A DNA stretch of 64,000 bases from Sordaria brevicollis (lineage: Eukaryota > Ascomycota > Sordariomycetes > Sordariales > Sordariaceae): contig JAUTDP010000018.1 of the NCBI GenBank assembly GCA_033439795.1, forward strand, positions 248,001 to 312,000. The letters are read 5' to 3'. A program made the translations under genes and the position numbers. Below are positions 37,601-51,035 of this stretch, piece after piece. Position 1 is the stretch's first letter, and each line of letters begins with the position of its first letter. The notes under the pieces are model-generated. The model was not told the DNA's origin and searched no databases. It saw only the letters and a program-made list of their open reading frames with translations.

Positions 37601-40600
37601 GTACAGTGGTCCCATTCTCCCTTCATACATATGTATCTTCCTGGCCATCGAGGTATGGATGTTTGATCTCGCTAACCGTTCGTTCATAGCAGGAAACCCA
37701 TCCTCCTTCCTATTCGGCTCTTCACCCCAGCGCACTGTTTCGGCTGTTCGGTTACCGGTCCCAGACATATGAGCCTCCAGGCGATGTGTACACAGTAATC
37801 ACACAACGTCAACGACAACAAACCTGCCCGATTGCCTCCGCATGGCGAACTCCCTGCCCCAACCGAAAACAGTAACAACATACAACCGGGAAATACGTAC
37901 AATGCGAGCAAACCTCTGCGGCGGCAATTGGAAGCAAAACATCATGATACTGGATCCAGACATCGTTTTCCTGTGGTGAGCACCAATTACGTCGCCGAAA
38001 CTTGATCTTCTGTAGAGTTTGAAAATCGTCGTGGCTTGGCCTGCCGAGTCAAGCTAAAATTGTGAACGCTAGATCGCGTCAACAGGGCGTGGGGTGTTAC
38101 ATCGCCCCTAGAACAGCTAATGACCCCAGCAAGCCCAGACACCAGGCCTACCATTCGCTAATGCGCTGTACATTTATTGTACACTTGGGTGACATGGGAT
38201 GTTGGAAACTGGTGATGTCTTTCTCCTTCCACCATTTCCTTTGCCCAAACGTCGCCGTTCTGCTGACGACAACACTGGCTTTCTCGGCCTCTCACAGGAC
38301 CTGACAAGACGCTCAATCGGAGATTCGAAAGCTCTCAAACCCCGCCATTACCCACCTCGCCATCCACAAGACGCTTAACCCTTTTCTCTCGGACGTGCAT
38401 CTCCTCAATGGAGACTGTCTTGGTGGTGATGATGGCTGGCGGGGTGGCTTGCAGGGTTCGGAAGTCGCATTCTGCGCACAAAACGGACCCCTAGGCGTGC
38501 CGGTGACAGGAGCATTTACGGTGGGGCGCATTTCACATTCTCCGAACAAGTTCCCAGATGTCGTTTCCAGGGCCTGGACCACGGCGTCCTGTTCGATCAC
38601 TGCCGCAAACCGACATCTGACAAGCCTGCTTCTGTCAAACTTGGCGCTGGCCAGCGGCGCTAATTGCCAATGTCTCGGGAAGGCCACATGAGTTCGAGGT
38701 CAGCACCCAAGAGCCCCCAGCCACTCATGGCGCGTCCACAGTCTGGGTCGCAACTCATCGGGGCAGTTTAACAAAAGTGTTCGTGGTCAGCCAGCGGAGA
38801 AATGGTGCAGGACGACGACAAGAACAAAAGTGAGGGGCTTGTTGCCATGGGAAATACCCTGTGGAGAAGATGCCGAACAAGATGAGTGCATCGTGCTCAG
38901 GTGAGTCCAAAAGTTGAAGCTCAACCCCGAGTTTTGTCATTTCTCCCCGTTTTTGTGTGGAGATTCGACTCCGTCTGCTTGCCTTAGGATTTGGAAAACC
39001 AAGCTTTCCAAGGGGGCGGCACCACCAGCAAGGTGATTTGTGCTGAAGATTCGTTCGTCATCCTCGCGCCACGCACAGCATCAACTAGCTCATGTCTTAC
39101 ATGTATGTATGGCCATCACCAAAACAGGGACTAAACGACAGCAAATGCATCTCTCAGGAAAACCGCGATGGCACCTCGTATATGGGACTTCCAGACGGCA
39201 ATTTCCTGCAAAGCTGCCCACCACGGTGCTGTGTCGAACGCTCCGTACAGTCGCACCTGCGCCTAGATGCTGATACAACCTCGTCGGAGGGGAAAGGCTT
39301 CATAACGGTTGGAATGTAAGGGTCCGTTACTGATAGCTATAGTTCGAACAATGACAAGGGAATCGCTGCTGAGAACCATACCAACTTTGACTAATAATTT
39401 GATAGCGTACGAAAACGAGAGGACATGTCTGAAGGCAAAAGAAAACAAACCGGAAGCGGGAAGAAGCGAACAGCATCTTTTGCGACATTTCGGCATGCTG
39501 TACAGAGGACCAGGTGCGAAATCGGCATCGAGACTTAACCGCATGGGTGTGCACACTATCAATCAAATTCCTTTGGTGTGATGCCACAGCGTTGCAACAG
39601 GTCGAAGACGAATCACCATATCATACCATAAGTACCATTTCAAAGCCAGAAGGCATTGTTGTGCTTGATAAGGATACAACAATCTCGGTACTATCTAACT
39701 GATGCTGTGCAAGACCAGGCCCCTCACACCACCATCGCACAAGGGTCGGTAGCATTGCCTGAGGTGGTGAGAAGGTTAACTTGGATCTATCTGCAACAGC
39801 CCAGCCGGCTGATGACAGAGCATAATCGGAAATGATTACGCAGGTACCCCTAAAGGGAAACCGGCGAAGGGCTCATGATGTCAACAGCGCTAGCGACATG
39901 AAGCACGACAGGATGAACCGGGCCGACATGTGAGGGCGAGCGAACCGCTGTACGGTTCAGCACTACAGGACCTGACTGCTCTACGACAGGATGATATCGA
40001 TATACTTGACCGAGAAAGTGGTGATGGAACACTTATATGAGCGATGGTGGGCGATTTGACGTTCAGTGCAACTTTGATGATCTGGATATGGGTTGCAGTT
40101 CACTTCGGAGCTACGCTGCACTTGGGTGCAAACCGTTGCGCCGCCGTCCATCCCAATGTCGATCAAATGTCCTGCCCTATCAAGCTTATCATGTGCTAAG
40201 AAAAAAAAAGCGAGTCTCTCGTTGGTGCTTTCTCGGCGACACGCCGCCTGACACAAGGGCAGAACATTTCATCTCTAGGAATATTTGCGCTGGATTTCAG
40301 GGTACAGGAAATGATGTCTCATCGGACGGCTGGTGAGATGAACGTGCACGGGTCGACGCTGAGCAACCTACCTGGCATTTGCCCTTTGACCTCAAGCGGC
40401 AAAAAAAGGTGAAGCGAAGCCGACATAGCCGGGCCTTCCTACTTACTCGCACCTTGACGGGCAGAACTGGGTAGTGAAGGGCGTGTGAGGGGAGAGGCAA
40501 TTCAAATGCGGACAACATGATGGAGAGAGCTTGGAGACTAACCTCCGCGGAGGCGGTCCCTCGTCGGCCGGCTGCGGGGTTGTGCCGGGAAGATGCCGGC

Positions 40601-41500
40601 ATCGTGAAGTGGAAAAGAGGACAGCACGCACGGCAGTTTTGGTGTTTTGAGAGTCGAGAGTGAGACCAGGTCACTACTGTGGAGGAAGCGATGGTGAAGT
40701 TGTTGAGAGATTGGGCAAGAGAGCAAGAGAGCCGGCAGCGTGCATGCTGTAGCAGATTGCACCGTTGCTCCGAAGTGGAAAGTGGATGGGGCCGTTATTG
40801 ACAAAAGCCCGCAAACTGAGCGAAACGAAGGCCAGGAATCCCCTCCGCGAGCCGCACCTTTTTTGCGGAGAATCCGCAATCCCGCAATCCGATGATCCAC
40901 AATATACCGCAAGTGGGGTTCCGTAATCTGGATCCGCAATCGGTGCGTCGCGCCGCTGTCCGGAAGAGGTTGGGGCCGTAATCGTTGAGGAGGAGACACG
41001 GGCCACGGCGACGACGGTCGACGAGAGGAGAACCACACTGGACGGACCTATAACGAACCGGAGATGAAAGCCTGATAATTGAGAGAATGTGACTGGTGCG
41101 CCAAAGAAGCTCCGCCCCCGCTTGGCCCTACATACATGCTCCTCAGTCCTCCTAGGAATAGGCCCCGGGATCCGCACCGGATGGGAATAGCACCGACTTC
41201 AACGTCGGTGACAGTCAGGAAATGAAAAGGCTGGCGTCTCGGATGTTTTTCTTCATTCCTGGTTGAGAGACGGAGATGAATGCTGGGCCAAGTGGAGATG
41301 GTTGAATTGTGAGAAACATCTCGACAGCGACGGTGGGTGGAGAGGCGTGCCGAAAAGAGATCTCTTCATTCAGCTGCGAAAACGGCGTGGCGGGGTGTGT
41401 CTATCAACGGCGTTGGTCGAAGTCTTCATTCAAGGTCTGGCCGCCTGGGCAAAGTGCCGCCGAGTGCAATGCTGCCCACACTTCAGTTTTCTCCTCCGTC
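34690..41500. other. Intergenic region downstream of the GT2 gene, part 1: no supported gene
   Basis: The first few hundred bases should be the 3' untranslated region. Beyond that I see only short frames without domains. There is a Pro/Gly-coding simple-sequence patch at about 36330-36415 (repeated CCCTGG/CCCGTCCC) and a cluster of CCGCAATC-like repeats at about 40860-40945, described under findings. No tRNA or 5S rRNA gene was recognised. Confidence 0.5.
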
Positions 41501-41517
41501 TTGCTCAGTTGCCCCCT

Positions 41518-41541
41518 CCCCCCCCCCCCCCCCCCCCCCCC
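41518..41541. repeat. Poly(C) tract, 24 bases
   Basis: An uninterrupted run of C on the plus strand, preceded by CCCCCT. Length in the assembly may be inexact, since such runs are error-prone. Confidence 0.9.
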
Positions 41542-43503
41542 ACTACCTCTCTTGCACTGCAGCACTTCAGTTTTTCTCGCTAAAACGACACAAAGAGGTA
41601 GTGCCTAAGCACGTGCGTTATCACGACGCCGGGTCGCATAGTTGAAGGCACTGAGAGGATACCAAAGTGAGGAGTTATGTCGCCAGTAACGACATTGATT
41701 GGCTTCAGAGGAAGGATGCCAAATGTACTATGTAGGTGCGCTGGTGAAGTCACCGCAGAACCCCCACTGGTTTCACTCCTTCACTGCACTGGATACGGTG
41801 TTTGGAGTTTTTTTTTTTATTTTTATTTTTTATTTAAATCTCCCGTCACTGCAACTATTTTTTGCTTGATAGGAAACGGAGCTTGAAGAGAACCTTGAGG
41901 GCTATGGTGACAACGTGCTGAGACACATACAGAAGGAGGGGCGGAACGGCCACGGGGTGGCTTGAAACGGTGCCAGTGGCTTTGCCCTATTGGCTTGACC
42001 TCGTCTCTTTCTTGTCCCTTTTTTCTCTTGCTTTTCTTGCTTTTCCCATATGTTTCGGCTCAAGTGTTATTCTGACACCATCGTACATGTCTATACCATG
42101 CCGTTTGCACAGTATTCGCAGAGCCAAGACGTCTGAATGGACAGGCAAAAAGGAAGACGATCAGACCTCAGGGTAGCAACACTGCCGAACGGCAACGCTA
42201 ACATTGTGACATCGACAAACTTCACGATCCTACACAATGAGCTTGGTAGCCAGTATCACCTAAGGTGTGTAGGCAACTAGCTTTGCTATTGCAAGTAACC
42301 TGACCTCACCTGATGCTCATGAGGCAGACTGGCAGACAGAAAGGCATACAAACCTCCCTTTGACCCGGCTGTGCCCGGCTGGGCCTGACGACAACCGTTT
42401 AAATTTTGCGCAACGGGCTCGGAGATATCTTCTGCTGCCTTCGGACTCTCCTCGAACAGCAACTGCAACATTCGAGGGAGACAACGCCAACAGCACAACA
42501 GCGCATTCCCAGCACATTGAACAACGAAGTCGGTCCACCAGTAGAGCCTTCTTGCCTTATACCGTTACTGCTGACTTCTCGTTACCCAGGGGAACCCTGA
42601 AATGACACCGTACATACCTCCATCAACGTATGTCAACAGAGACACCGAGAAATCCCCCTTTCAACTTCACAATCCTCTCTGCCCCCATTTCCCCCCTCCC
42701 AACACTGCAGTTCGACTAAGGTGCCTTACCTTAGTGCCTCTTGAGCTTCCACTCAAATCACCTCTCCCACTCTCTCCCACTCAAACTCAAGACTGGTTCA
42801 GATGGGGTAACTCAGTGTTGGAAGCCACTCATATCCCTTCCCTCGGTTCTTCTTCCGCTCATTCCCAAGTTTCTCTCCCTGCACCTAAACATCTCCGACA
42901 TGGCGGTAGAGAGGTTTTGGTTGGAGAGAGAAGGGCAGTGTGAAACGGCGGAAGGTCCGGAAGATGGGGGCACATATGCGGGCAAAAAGGGGTCGCATGT
43001 AAGGGGAGACCGAGAGGACCCGGATCCAGGGGAACAGCAGTCTTTCCGAGCAACACTTGGCCGACGCTCGTCACGACACGTATAAGGTACATATGTACGA
43101 TGCGTATAGCGTACCCGTTAGTTTGCCCGCTTCGGCCTTTGAGTCACTGCAGGCTCGTGGAGTAGGCGCAGGGAACAAGGGCTTTCAAAACCAGAAGGAA
43201 GAGACGGACCGGATAGGACAGGACTGGAAGAGGGACAAGCTGTTGCCGTCCCTATGTCCTTTTGTTTGCGTTGCGTGGGAGTTTCGCCGAATCTACCCGT
43301 CCTTACAGCTCTAGCTACAGCTAGGAGCACATGCGAGGCACGCTCCTTCGCATAATGGATTAAAAGGGTTCGTCTGGTTTTTGATGATGAGGCACTATTT
43401 TGGGTACCGTAAATGGGGGCGTGAGAGTGTAGTCGATGGAGCCGTACGTGCTCTGCGGAAGTAGGTAAGTGAGACGCCTAGAGTTGACGACGGCGAGGTC
43501 TCT

Positions 43504-43538
43504 GGAACGAAACGGAACGAAACGACACGAAACGAAAC
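43504..43538. repeat. Imperfect tandem repeat of ACGAAA/ACGGA units
   Basis: Six or so copies of a 5-6 base unit based on (A)ACGAA. This is simple-sequence DNA without other features. Confidence 0.6.
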
Positions 43539-44950
43539 ATTTGCCTGGAGTGGAGGCATACAAGAGACTGCATCCAGTACGCAGCAGAGGACAAATATCC
43601 GGCGTCACTGTCAATACACTCCATTTTTCCTGAATCTAGACCACTCGTTGATTTACTCGGTCATTTTTGGTAAAATGGGGGTCACTTCCACTTCGTACTT
43701 TTACTCCATCCACTTCATACCATCTTGGACGAATTCTGATCGGTCTTTCTTCCACTTCAGACGACTTTGGGTCCAAAAGAGTTTTCTATGGGGCGCAGAA
43801 ATTCAGATAGACATCTAACTGGACGTTTGAAGTTGAGCAGACATGGATGATGGATGTAAGAATATTGATTCTTAGGAGTGTGAGTAAACAGAGTACAGAG
43901 ACTGCAGCGTCGACAAAAATTCACTTCGTGGTGGAGAAAGGAACAGAAGGATGTCATAACGCGCAACAGAGGTAGGTAGGTATCAACGAAAGATGTTTGG
44001 TAGATGATAATGTCTACACATATAATGCAAGCATTACTTTTCTTTCTGCAGCTGTTACATTATTTGTTTCTTTACACAATGAACTTCGCATGCAGTTAAC
44101 TACAATTCTGGAACTCATGAACTGATGGAAGTTGATGCCAGGTAAAGAGCAAAAGAAAAGTAGGCAAGCGAGAAGACTATATTTAGGGTTCCTAGGCAAG
44201 CTTCAATCTTAACCATCTATTGTACCGGCTCATGTCGTAAGTAGACAGACAGGTGACCAAAATGTAATGTGTAACAAGTGACACAAGGAACAAAAAGAAA
44301 CGGGCAGCATGTAAGTAGTTACGGTGACCCAAAAACGATCATGAGCGCAGGGTTGACACTGATACTATCCAAAAACTGTATAGTCCAGGTCTGAGTACCT
44401 TACCTACACAATCTGGGCCCCCCATCAGGGCGGATACCAAAAAACTCTTGGTAAAACGATGATCATCCTCGGCACATACATATCAACATCTATCCCCAGC
44501 TCTTTCTAAATCCGGGCTGGAAACCAGATGTTGCGGTGTGGTGTCTATACATAGCTCTCGAGAGATACGGTTGTGCAAAACACAACACGTTTAGCAGAGC
44601 TAGTACCATAGGTAGTTAATCACGTAGGTAGTGACCTACATTTGATCATCTCTTAGCTGTCACTTGTATGTGTGTCGTTCGTTGTCTCTGGTTTGCACGT
44701 GCCAGTTCTCCATAAAAAACGTTCCGTTAGTTGGCAAGTGTTTGAAGTGTGGAAAGGTAAGGAAGTCCCCGAACGGAGTCTTCAGGATATGTACATATGT
44801 TTTGAAACACAAGCTTGCATATTCCAGCTCCTCTTTTTCTTTCTCCATGATCATGAAGTTTTTTGAAGTTTCTTTCCCCATTCTTCCAAAACGAATACAA
44901 AAGTATCTTTACGTAAGGCTTGCTGGCTTCGGAAATGGACCACTTATGTA

Positions 44951-44973
44951 TAGTGTAGTGTAGTGTAGTGTAG
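44951..44973. repeat. TAGTG tandem repeat (four full units plus TAG)
   Basis: Four perfect 5-base units followed by a partial one in intergenic DNA. Confidence 0.85.
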
Positions 44974-47900
44974 CAGTTTGGGCCTTAGGAAGGTTGTGGA
45001 CAAGGATGGCATAAGTTAGGTCCCGGTGTTTTGGGAACGAACTACGAGCAGAGTTGTGGCATTGTACCGTAGGCATATGGTAACGCAGTAGTGTGAGATC
45101 TTCCCCCTCTTCCCTCTCACCAAAAAGGCCGGTTGGTTGCCTTTTTCCGGTTTCTGATTATAGTGTAGAATAGGATGTGGCTTCGACCGTTCTGTATCTT
45201 CTTTATTGTAGGAAGTTTGTAGATTTTCTATAGAAAGTATGATACCTTTTCTAATCTGTGAAAACGACAAGAAAGTCAGAAACCACAAGAAAAGCGTCGT
45301 TCGAGAGTTCAGACGGAACCGTAAACGGAGCTCAGAACGGAGACCATTAAAAGGTGAACTAATGGCTTTGTCTTCTAGGTTCAGGGGACCACGTCAAAAA
45401 GGGCTGAAGGGGGAAGACCCTGGAATTCACATCCCTCCCCCGATAGTTCCCTCCGACAAACAGGCCTGGACCTTGTTGACGTGGGATGGCGTGTGTCGGC
45501 AGGCAGCCTGTTAAAGGAAGTGGTTTGGTGGTTTGAGGTGGGCACAGCAAGAGGATAGGATGTCCACAGCAAATGCTGTTTCTGGATGTGCGTGTGGGGG
45601 AAAATGAGAGAGGTTGCTTGCTTGCTGTCTGTTGTCATCTTATGTCTCCGGTGACGTCTCGTTTTTCTCTTTCTGAACTCGAGAGTGGTCGGCGACTAGA
45701 TGCAGAGAGGAACCTCAAATCGTGGGGGAAAGCGGTGCCTCGTGGAAGCAAAGGGTCTTCGTTCGCTGGATACCTAAATGACCTTCCTTCTGTTTGGTAT
45801 AACTGCGAAATTCGAAACTGAAGAGTTGCAAGTTGAGGTACACGATAGCTCACAACAACCTGAGAAACAGACTCGCCAAGTTGCAACTATTGTCACCTAA
45901 CTCCATCAAGATGTCCTGATCTGAGTCGAGGCAGGCCCCAGCGGTTACTCCATCCGCCCGGAAATTAGCATGCGCTGTAGGTAGACTTACGTGCTGCCCC
46001 TGACCTTGCGTTGCCGTCGATAGTGTTGATGATAGCGTTGATTCTTGGGCTATCAGTTCGCAAGATCTTTTGGAACTGTGTGGATCTTCCAAGGTTGTGG
46101 GGAGTGGGTTTGGTGTTGAAGTCTTGGTCTTGGCCTTGTCAACGTTGTCGTCGCTTCCTTGACAGGAAAACTGAGGGAAAAAACGGGCTCCTCCGTTCAA
46201 CGGAGTAGGAGCCCCTCTTCTTGTACACTGTGTAACTTCTTGTTCACAATCACCAGAGCGAGCAAAAATGTCCAGAAGTTTTACGGATACTGTGTGGGAA
46301 TCTCTGTTCTCATCTCGAACGATCGAAATAGGGTAAAGATTAGCGATGTGAAGCTTCCAGGGCCAGGCCTGAAGATCGGATGCCGGGGGTGTTCAACTTG
46401 GTGATGGGTGCCATCCGTAGCTAAAAAAATGAGCTGGGCAAGGTGAGAGCGCAATCTTTTCGGAAAGCCTCATGGGGCAATGTTTAGGACGATCACCCTC
46501 GTGTTCTTGCTCCAAGGTTGCAGCCATATGAAGAGCACAATCTCGATGATGATCGAGTGTCGGCGTAGTCATGCAGGTGGGTGTCCGACCAGACCGTGCT
46601 TGTGAACGTGGTCCTTCGTCGCCGGAGATTGATCGAGATGCTGACCAAGACATGCGATGGAGAACGACTCAAAGTAAGCATTCGAACTTGGAAGAAGTAG
46701 AGAAGTCAGCAAGTGCTAGGTATGGCAAGTGGACAGGCAGAGCATCGGGATATGATAAGTGTCCGAGAAGTCAGTTTGACCTACTTCGTCAGGCATGATG
46801 AATGTGGAAGTGAATAAAGGCAAAAAGTAGGTTTGGAGGAAGCTTATACTCGTCGGAAGTATTAAAGCTGGCGCTGCGATGGTTTATCTGGCTTCGTCGG
46901 CCTGGAATAGCGACCTTGACTGTGGCTCTTGATACGACCAGCCAGTGCTATGTGCGTTATCTGGTAACGCTGCCTCAAAATACTCATCTCGATGAAGTAA
47001 GGTAGAGTCAACGATCGCACCTGCGGTCTCTCAGAGCTTTGATCCACCCTTTGTAACATGGCCATGACGAGCCGGCGTTGCTTGAACGGACTGAGAAGCA
47101 GTGTCCTTAGAAGCCGCGTGAAATGAGCTTCTGCGTGTTGTGGTGCCGATCAACAAAGCCGTGAATATACTAAACCAGTTAATGGCCTTGGGCTTACAAT
47201 GACGGCGTAAGCTGACACCTCGTCTTCAGGCTGTAAGTAAGTAATTGACTGGATGATTGAAGGATGCAGGGTAATGAACCGCAAAGATGTAGGCAACAAT
47301 CAAGTTCTTTAAGGCATATCGAATCTTTATGGGGAAGGCCTTAGATCTTATCTCAAATGTCAGGAACTCGACAAACAAAGTATAGAAGAGGTCCCTGAAG
47401 TCCAAATACGATAGATCTGCTCTCACGGATGAGACATAAATCATCGACCTCGGTCACATAGGTAGGCTGCTACCGACATTTAAGGAATGAGAAGCTTTTG
47501 GGTGCCTCGCTCTGGAGAAGAAACAGCATCTTCGCAGCAGAAGGTCGTCAGCTTTATAAGATTTCATATTGATTGCGTGAAGAAAGTATCAACGATGAAA
47601 GCCCAAGCCCTATGGTGACAGCTTTTCCTCGTCTACGTCCAGCGAAGTAGCTGGAGAACGGCCTTATATAATTTCCTTCGGTATTTGTCTATCCGAAACA
47701 GAAAAGGGGCATCTTACCAGTTGCGACCCGCGTGTACTGCTTGAGATTGCTAGCTGCTGGGCTTCTGGTAAACAGTCCAAGTGCTTGCGATCACTTCGCA
47801 TCATGGATGGTACGTGCTATAGTGCTATTGCCTGGACCGAGAATATCCCCCCGTGGGAAAGTGGAAAGAATAGTTGAGTGAGATCAGGCCATTGTAATTG

Positions 47901-48672
47901 CAGAATACTCTGAAGTAGAGCGCCGGTTGGACTGGTATGTTTCGGGATAGGCCTGGACGGGTTTCCGCGGTAGTGCTATGGGACACTCTCGTGGTCTTAA
48001 CTCAACCACGATATGATGCACTCATCCACTGGCTGGAGAAAGCCGTTGAGGACGTGTATTCCTGTAAACGGACGTTCTATTAATGAAAGTATACAGACGT
48101 CTCCATGATGATGAGGCTCATGTGAACACAGATGGACAGCCAGCCGCTCTGTACAAGTGCTTGTTTAAAAATGATGATCGGAGATATTATCATGTGCACA
48201 TGTGTGGCGTCTGAGACAAGTGGGCGTTACCTTCCGTGTTTAGTGCTTCGGAAGCTTGTCATCTAGAGATTGTAGGTAAATCAGAAGGGTAGGGGTCGAA
48301 GCAGGCTGGACTGAGATGCTACCAACGTGCCGAGACAAAGGGCTCAATTGCATCTGTAGGCATCTTGGAAATAAGTTGGTGGGCGCGCGCGGGATAATGA
48401 TAATGAATGGGTTATCGAGTTGGCAGTTGTAGCTCGCCTAGCTGCTCATGAAAGCGGCTTCTGGATCCAAAGGATGAAATCCCAGACAAAGACGTACACG
48501 GATGAAAGCCACAAATGTGGTTGCACAGTTCCCATCCAGGATCATATGGCATGGATGCTTGGATTGCGCGAGATAACGAGCCGCTTTTCTTTATGTCCTA
48601 GACTATTCCATAGCCCCAATTATCGCTATGACTCCAGTTTTGGGTAGACGGGGCGATACAGTGCCCCTCCAT

Positions 48673-49873
48673 TTACACTCGCCCCCCTAAGTGCGTGATG
48701 TTCTCCTTGATGGCATCAGTTAATTCTCCCTGGTCAGTACAAGCGTAGCGGAAGGTTTGATACCATGCCTTTGGGTGAGGCATCGGCACTTCCACAATGT
48801 CCCCTGGTTGGACCCTTTTGCTGTTCATATAAAGAGCGATCAGAGGAAAGAAGTAACGTGCTAAGTGGTAGTCTATGGTAGTGTTAGTTATCTTCCAAGA
48901 TAGCCACGAGTGAGTAAGACTTACGAACTGGGAGTGCCATTTCGGTCCACAGATGTACTGGTAACATCGGGGTGGACAATCGCCGTTGCTCCTTATCCAT
49001 ACGACGCTCCTTGGGGGTAACCAGGGAGGATCTCCTCGGATTCAGGTTATCTGCAGTATGCCTGGGTGCTTCCAAGAGTTCCGGGGGATCTTGTGGGATG
49101 AGCTCTCGTAGTTCCGTGAGGGAGAAGTACTTTGAGAAGAGACTGCCCTGAGGCTTGTCAGGAGACCATGCCTCCGCACTGTACTTGATTTTATCCCCAA
49201 TCTCATTCATTTCCACATCTTGAGGGGTAGCACCTTCGCCGGTAGCTGAGCTCTCACTGAATTTCCGCAGATCAACTGCCTTCACAAAACAGCATTCGAA
49301 GATACGCTTCCCGTAAAGCTCCTGGGCTTTCCGCCGGCCGATACCATTTTGCTTCCCTACAGCCTTCAAGGGTGATGGCAACGCTGCCGTAGGTATTGAT
49401 GTGGGCAACGCCGATGATAGACCCGTAGGCATTGACTGACGGCGTCCCATACCCGCTGAAGTGCTGACTGGCGAGAGGTGGGGATCGAGTGCCCCGTACA
49501 GGAGGTGATTGCGAGTTCGAGCTGCCAAAGTAGGAGGAGGTGAATGGGCATTATATGGGCGGTCCCGTAGTGGTGGGCTTTGCTCAGGGATCGGAGGCAG
49601 TAGCTGAACGGAGTCTCTACGGACTTGAGATGGTCTCCGTTGGTCAAAACTGTCCAGCATTGCTCGCTCGTGCCTCCTCATTCCTTGGTCAAGCCCCGGT
49701 GTGCTTGGATGAAGAGGGCTCGGAAGACTATGAGACCTCGGTGCTGGCTCGAAGACAGATGGACGACGTCGTGGAGAACGAGGAACTGGTCTCGTACTTC
49801 CGGGCGATACATGGCGCAGCGGTTCAATCCGTACTGGCTCCAGCTTTGGTCGCGTTCTGGTCTGGGTCTCCAT
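48673..49873 (-). CDS. Unrecognised fungal protein with a conserved-looking C-terminal exon
   Basis: Exon 1 is 49873-48925 and exon 2 is 48872-48673, joined over a 52-base intron (donor GTAAGT, branch CTAAC, acceptor CATAG). The product is 382 aa. The start at 49873 has a CACCATGG context and is preferred over the in-frame ATG at 50005, which would add 44 residues of leader-like sequence. The N-terminal half is disordered and rich in Arg, Pro and Ser. From about residue 190 a folded-looking part begins (RRKAQELYGKRIFECCFVKAV). Exon 2 encodes a hydrophobic stretch (YHLARYFFPLIALYMNSKRV), then GDIVEVPMPHP and a final LGGRV. No catalytic motif or named domain is recognised. It is divergent from GWT1. 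Reading through the intron would give a false short C-terminus. Confidence 0.78.
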
Positions 49874-51035
49874 GGTGACTAGTTGACTGCGATGGTGTTT
49901 TGAAGTTCGACTTCTCAACGATGAAGAAGTGGGATGATTGACCGGTATTTTCCAGGTACAGTGCCTAGTATATGACTCTCGGTGTCTTTGGTGAAAATAG
50001 GCCAAGAAGCTGTTGGTAGTTCGTTGGCGAGAACATGGTAATGATAACGGACGAATCCATCTTTTCTGGTCTTTTGTCGGCTTGCGTCTGTCTCTTTTTT
50101 GACGGGGGGTAGAAGTGAAAGAAAGGAGCTGCTTTGAAAGAACAAATTCACGGAAGCCGTTGAGTCAGATGCAGGCCTGCAAGACAAAGCTCCTCGGTGA
50201 TATATCGCCTACGGGCAGATGTTGAACAAAGACAGGAGGATGTGTGTGAAAAGTCTGAGCTGTAAAATGTCAGTTGCAACATGCCGAGCTATCTCTCAGC
50301 TTACCGCTGCAATGGGCCATGACCGAACAAAGAAACATGGGGAGGCGCTCTCAGAATGTGGAACCGAGGAGAACATGTTGGGAAGGGAGGTTGGGCATCT
50401 AAGTCCATTCGCACCATTCGGCAAACCAACCGAATTGTAAGACAAAGACGGGCATTGAGGTTGGCAAGCGATGGGCCTAGAGCATGTGAAGTTGGGTCTT
50501 GAGGTTGCCCCTGGTAACGAAAGATGGTGATGTTTACGAGTTGGTGTTTATGGAGGAGTCCCGTGCAATGATAGACAGGCACCAGGCCCCTGTAAGCCTC
50601 AAATGCACAGTGGTCTGTGCTGCTGGACGGGACCGCTGTAGGGTGACCCCAGGCCGTTGGGTTTGGTCTTGGCACCTTCAAACCTAGCTCCCTCCACGAT
50701 TGGCTGACGTCGTCGGAGAACAGCAGGAGCTCTCTGCGTCGATCTGGACACTCTGGACGGAAGGCTGAGACAAGTTGTGGAAGGAACGTGCAACTTGTCA
50801 TCGCGAGGCTGTTGTTTGACACTTTTCACCTCTTGACATTGTCACTACTCATTCTGACAACTCCTGAAAACCAACGGAGGCCTCGCAATCACTTCCCGGA
50901 GCAATGTGTCGCTAGCCGTCAAGCTTCACCCCTTCCCATCTCCCACGAACGCCGCCCATCACCACGACTCCCGCGATCCTCGAACGTCGGTACCTTATTG
51001 CGAACATCGAACGGCTACTTGCCCATTGCCCATCC
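49874..51035. promoter_or_regulatory. Divergent promoter region between the 382-aa gene and GWT1
   Basis: About 1.16 kb shared upstream DNA of two genes pointing apart. The plus strand just before 51036 is pyrimidine-rich (CTCCCGCGATCC, CCCATTGCCCATCC), fitting the GWT1 leader. The minus strand near 50.0-50.2 kb fits the leader of the 382-aa gene. No clear TATA box. Confidence 0.5.

Larger units (their letters stand above)
41542..48672. other. Intergenic region, part 2: no supported gene
   Basis: Contains a T-rich tract (about 41808-41835), a GTACATATGTAC palindrome at 43087-43098, an ACGAAA-type repeat at 43504-43538 and a TAGTG repeat near 44951. Frames stay under about 120 codons. A minus-strand frame at 47226-47444 (72 codons) is hydrophobic but unrecognised. 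The end nearest 48672 should be the 3' untranslated region of the minus-strand gene. Confidence 0.5.

Noticed and set aside
40538..41177. Two overlapping minus-strand frames of about 166 codons
   Set aside because: They overlap each other in different phases and show no domain, so at most one could be real and neither has support.
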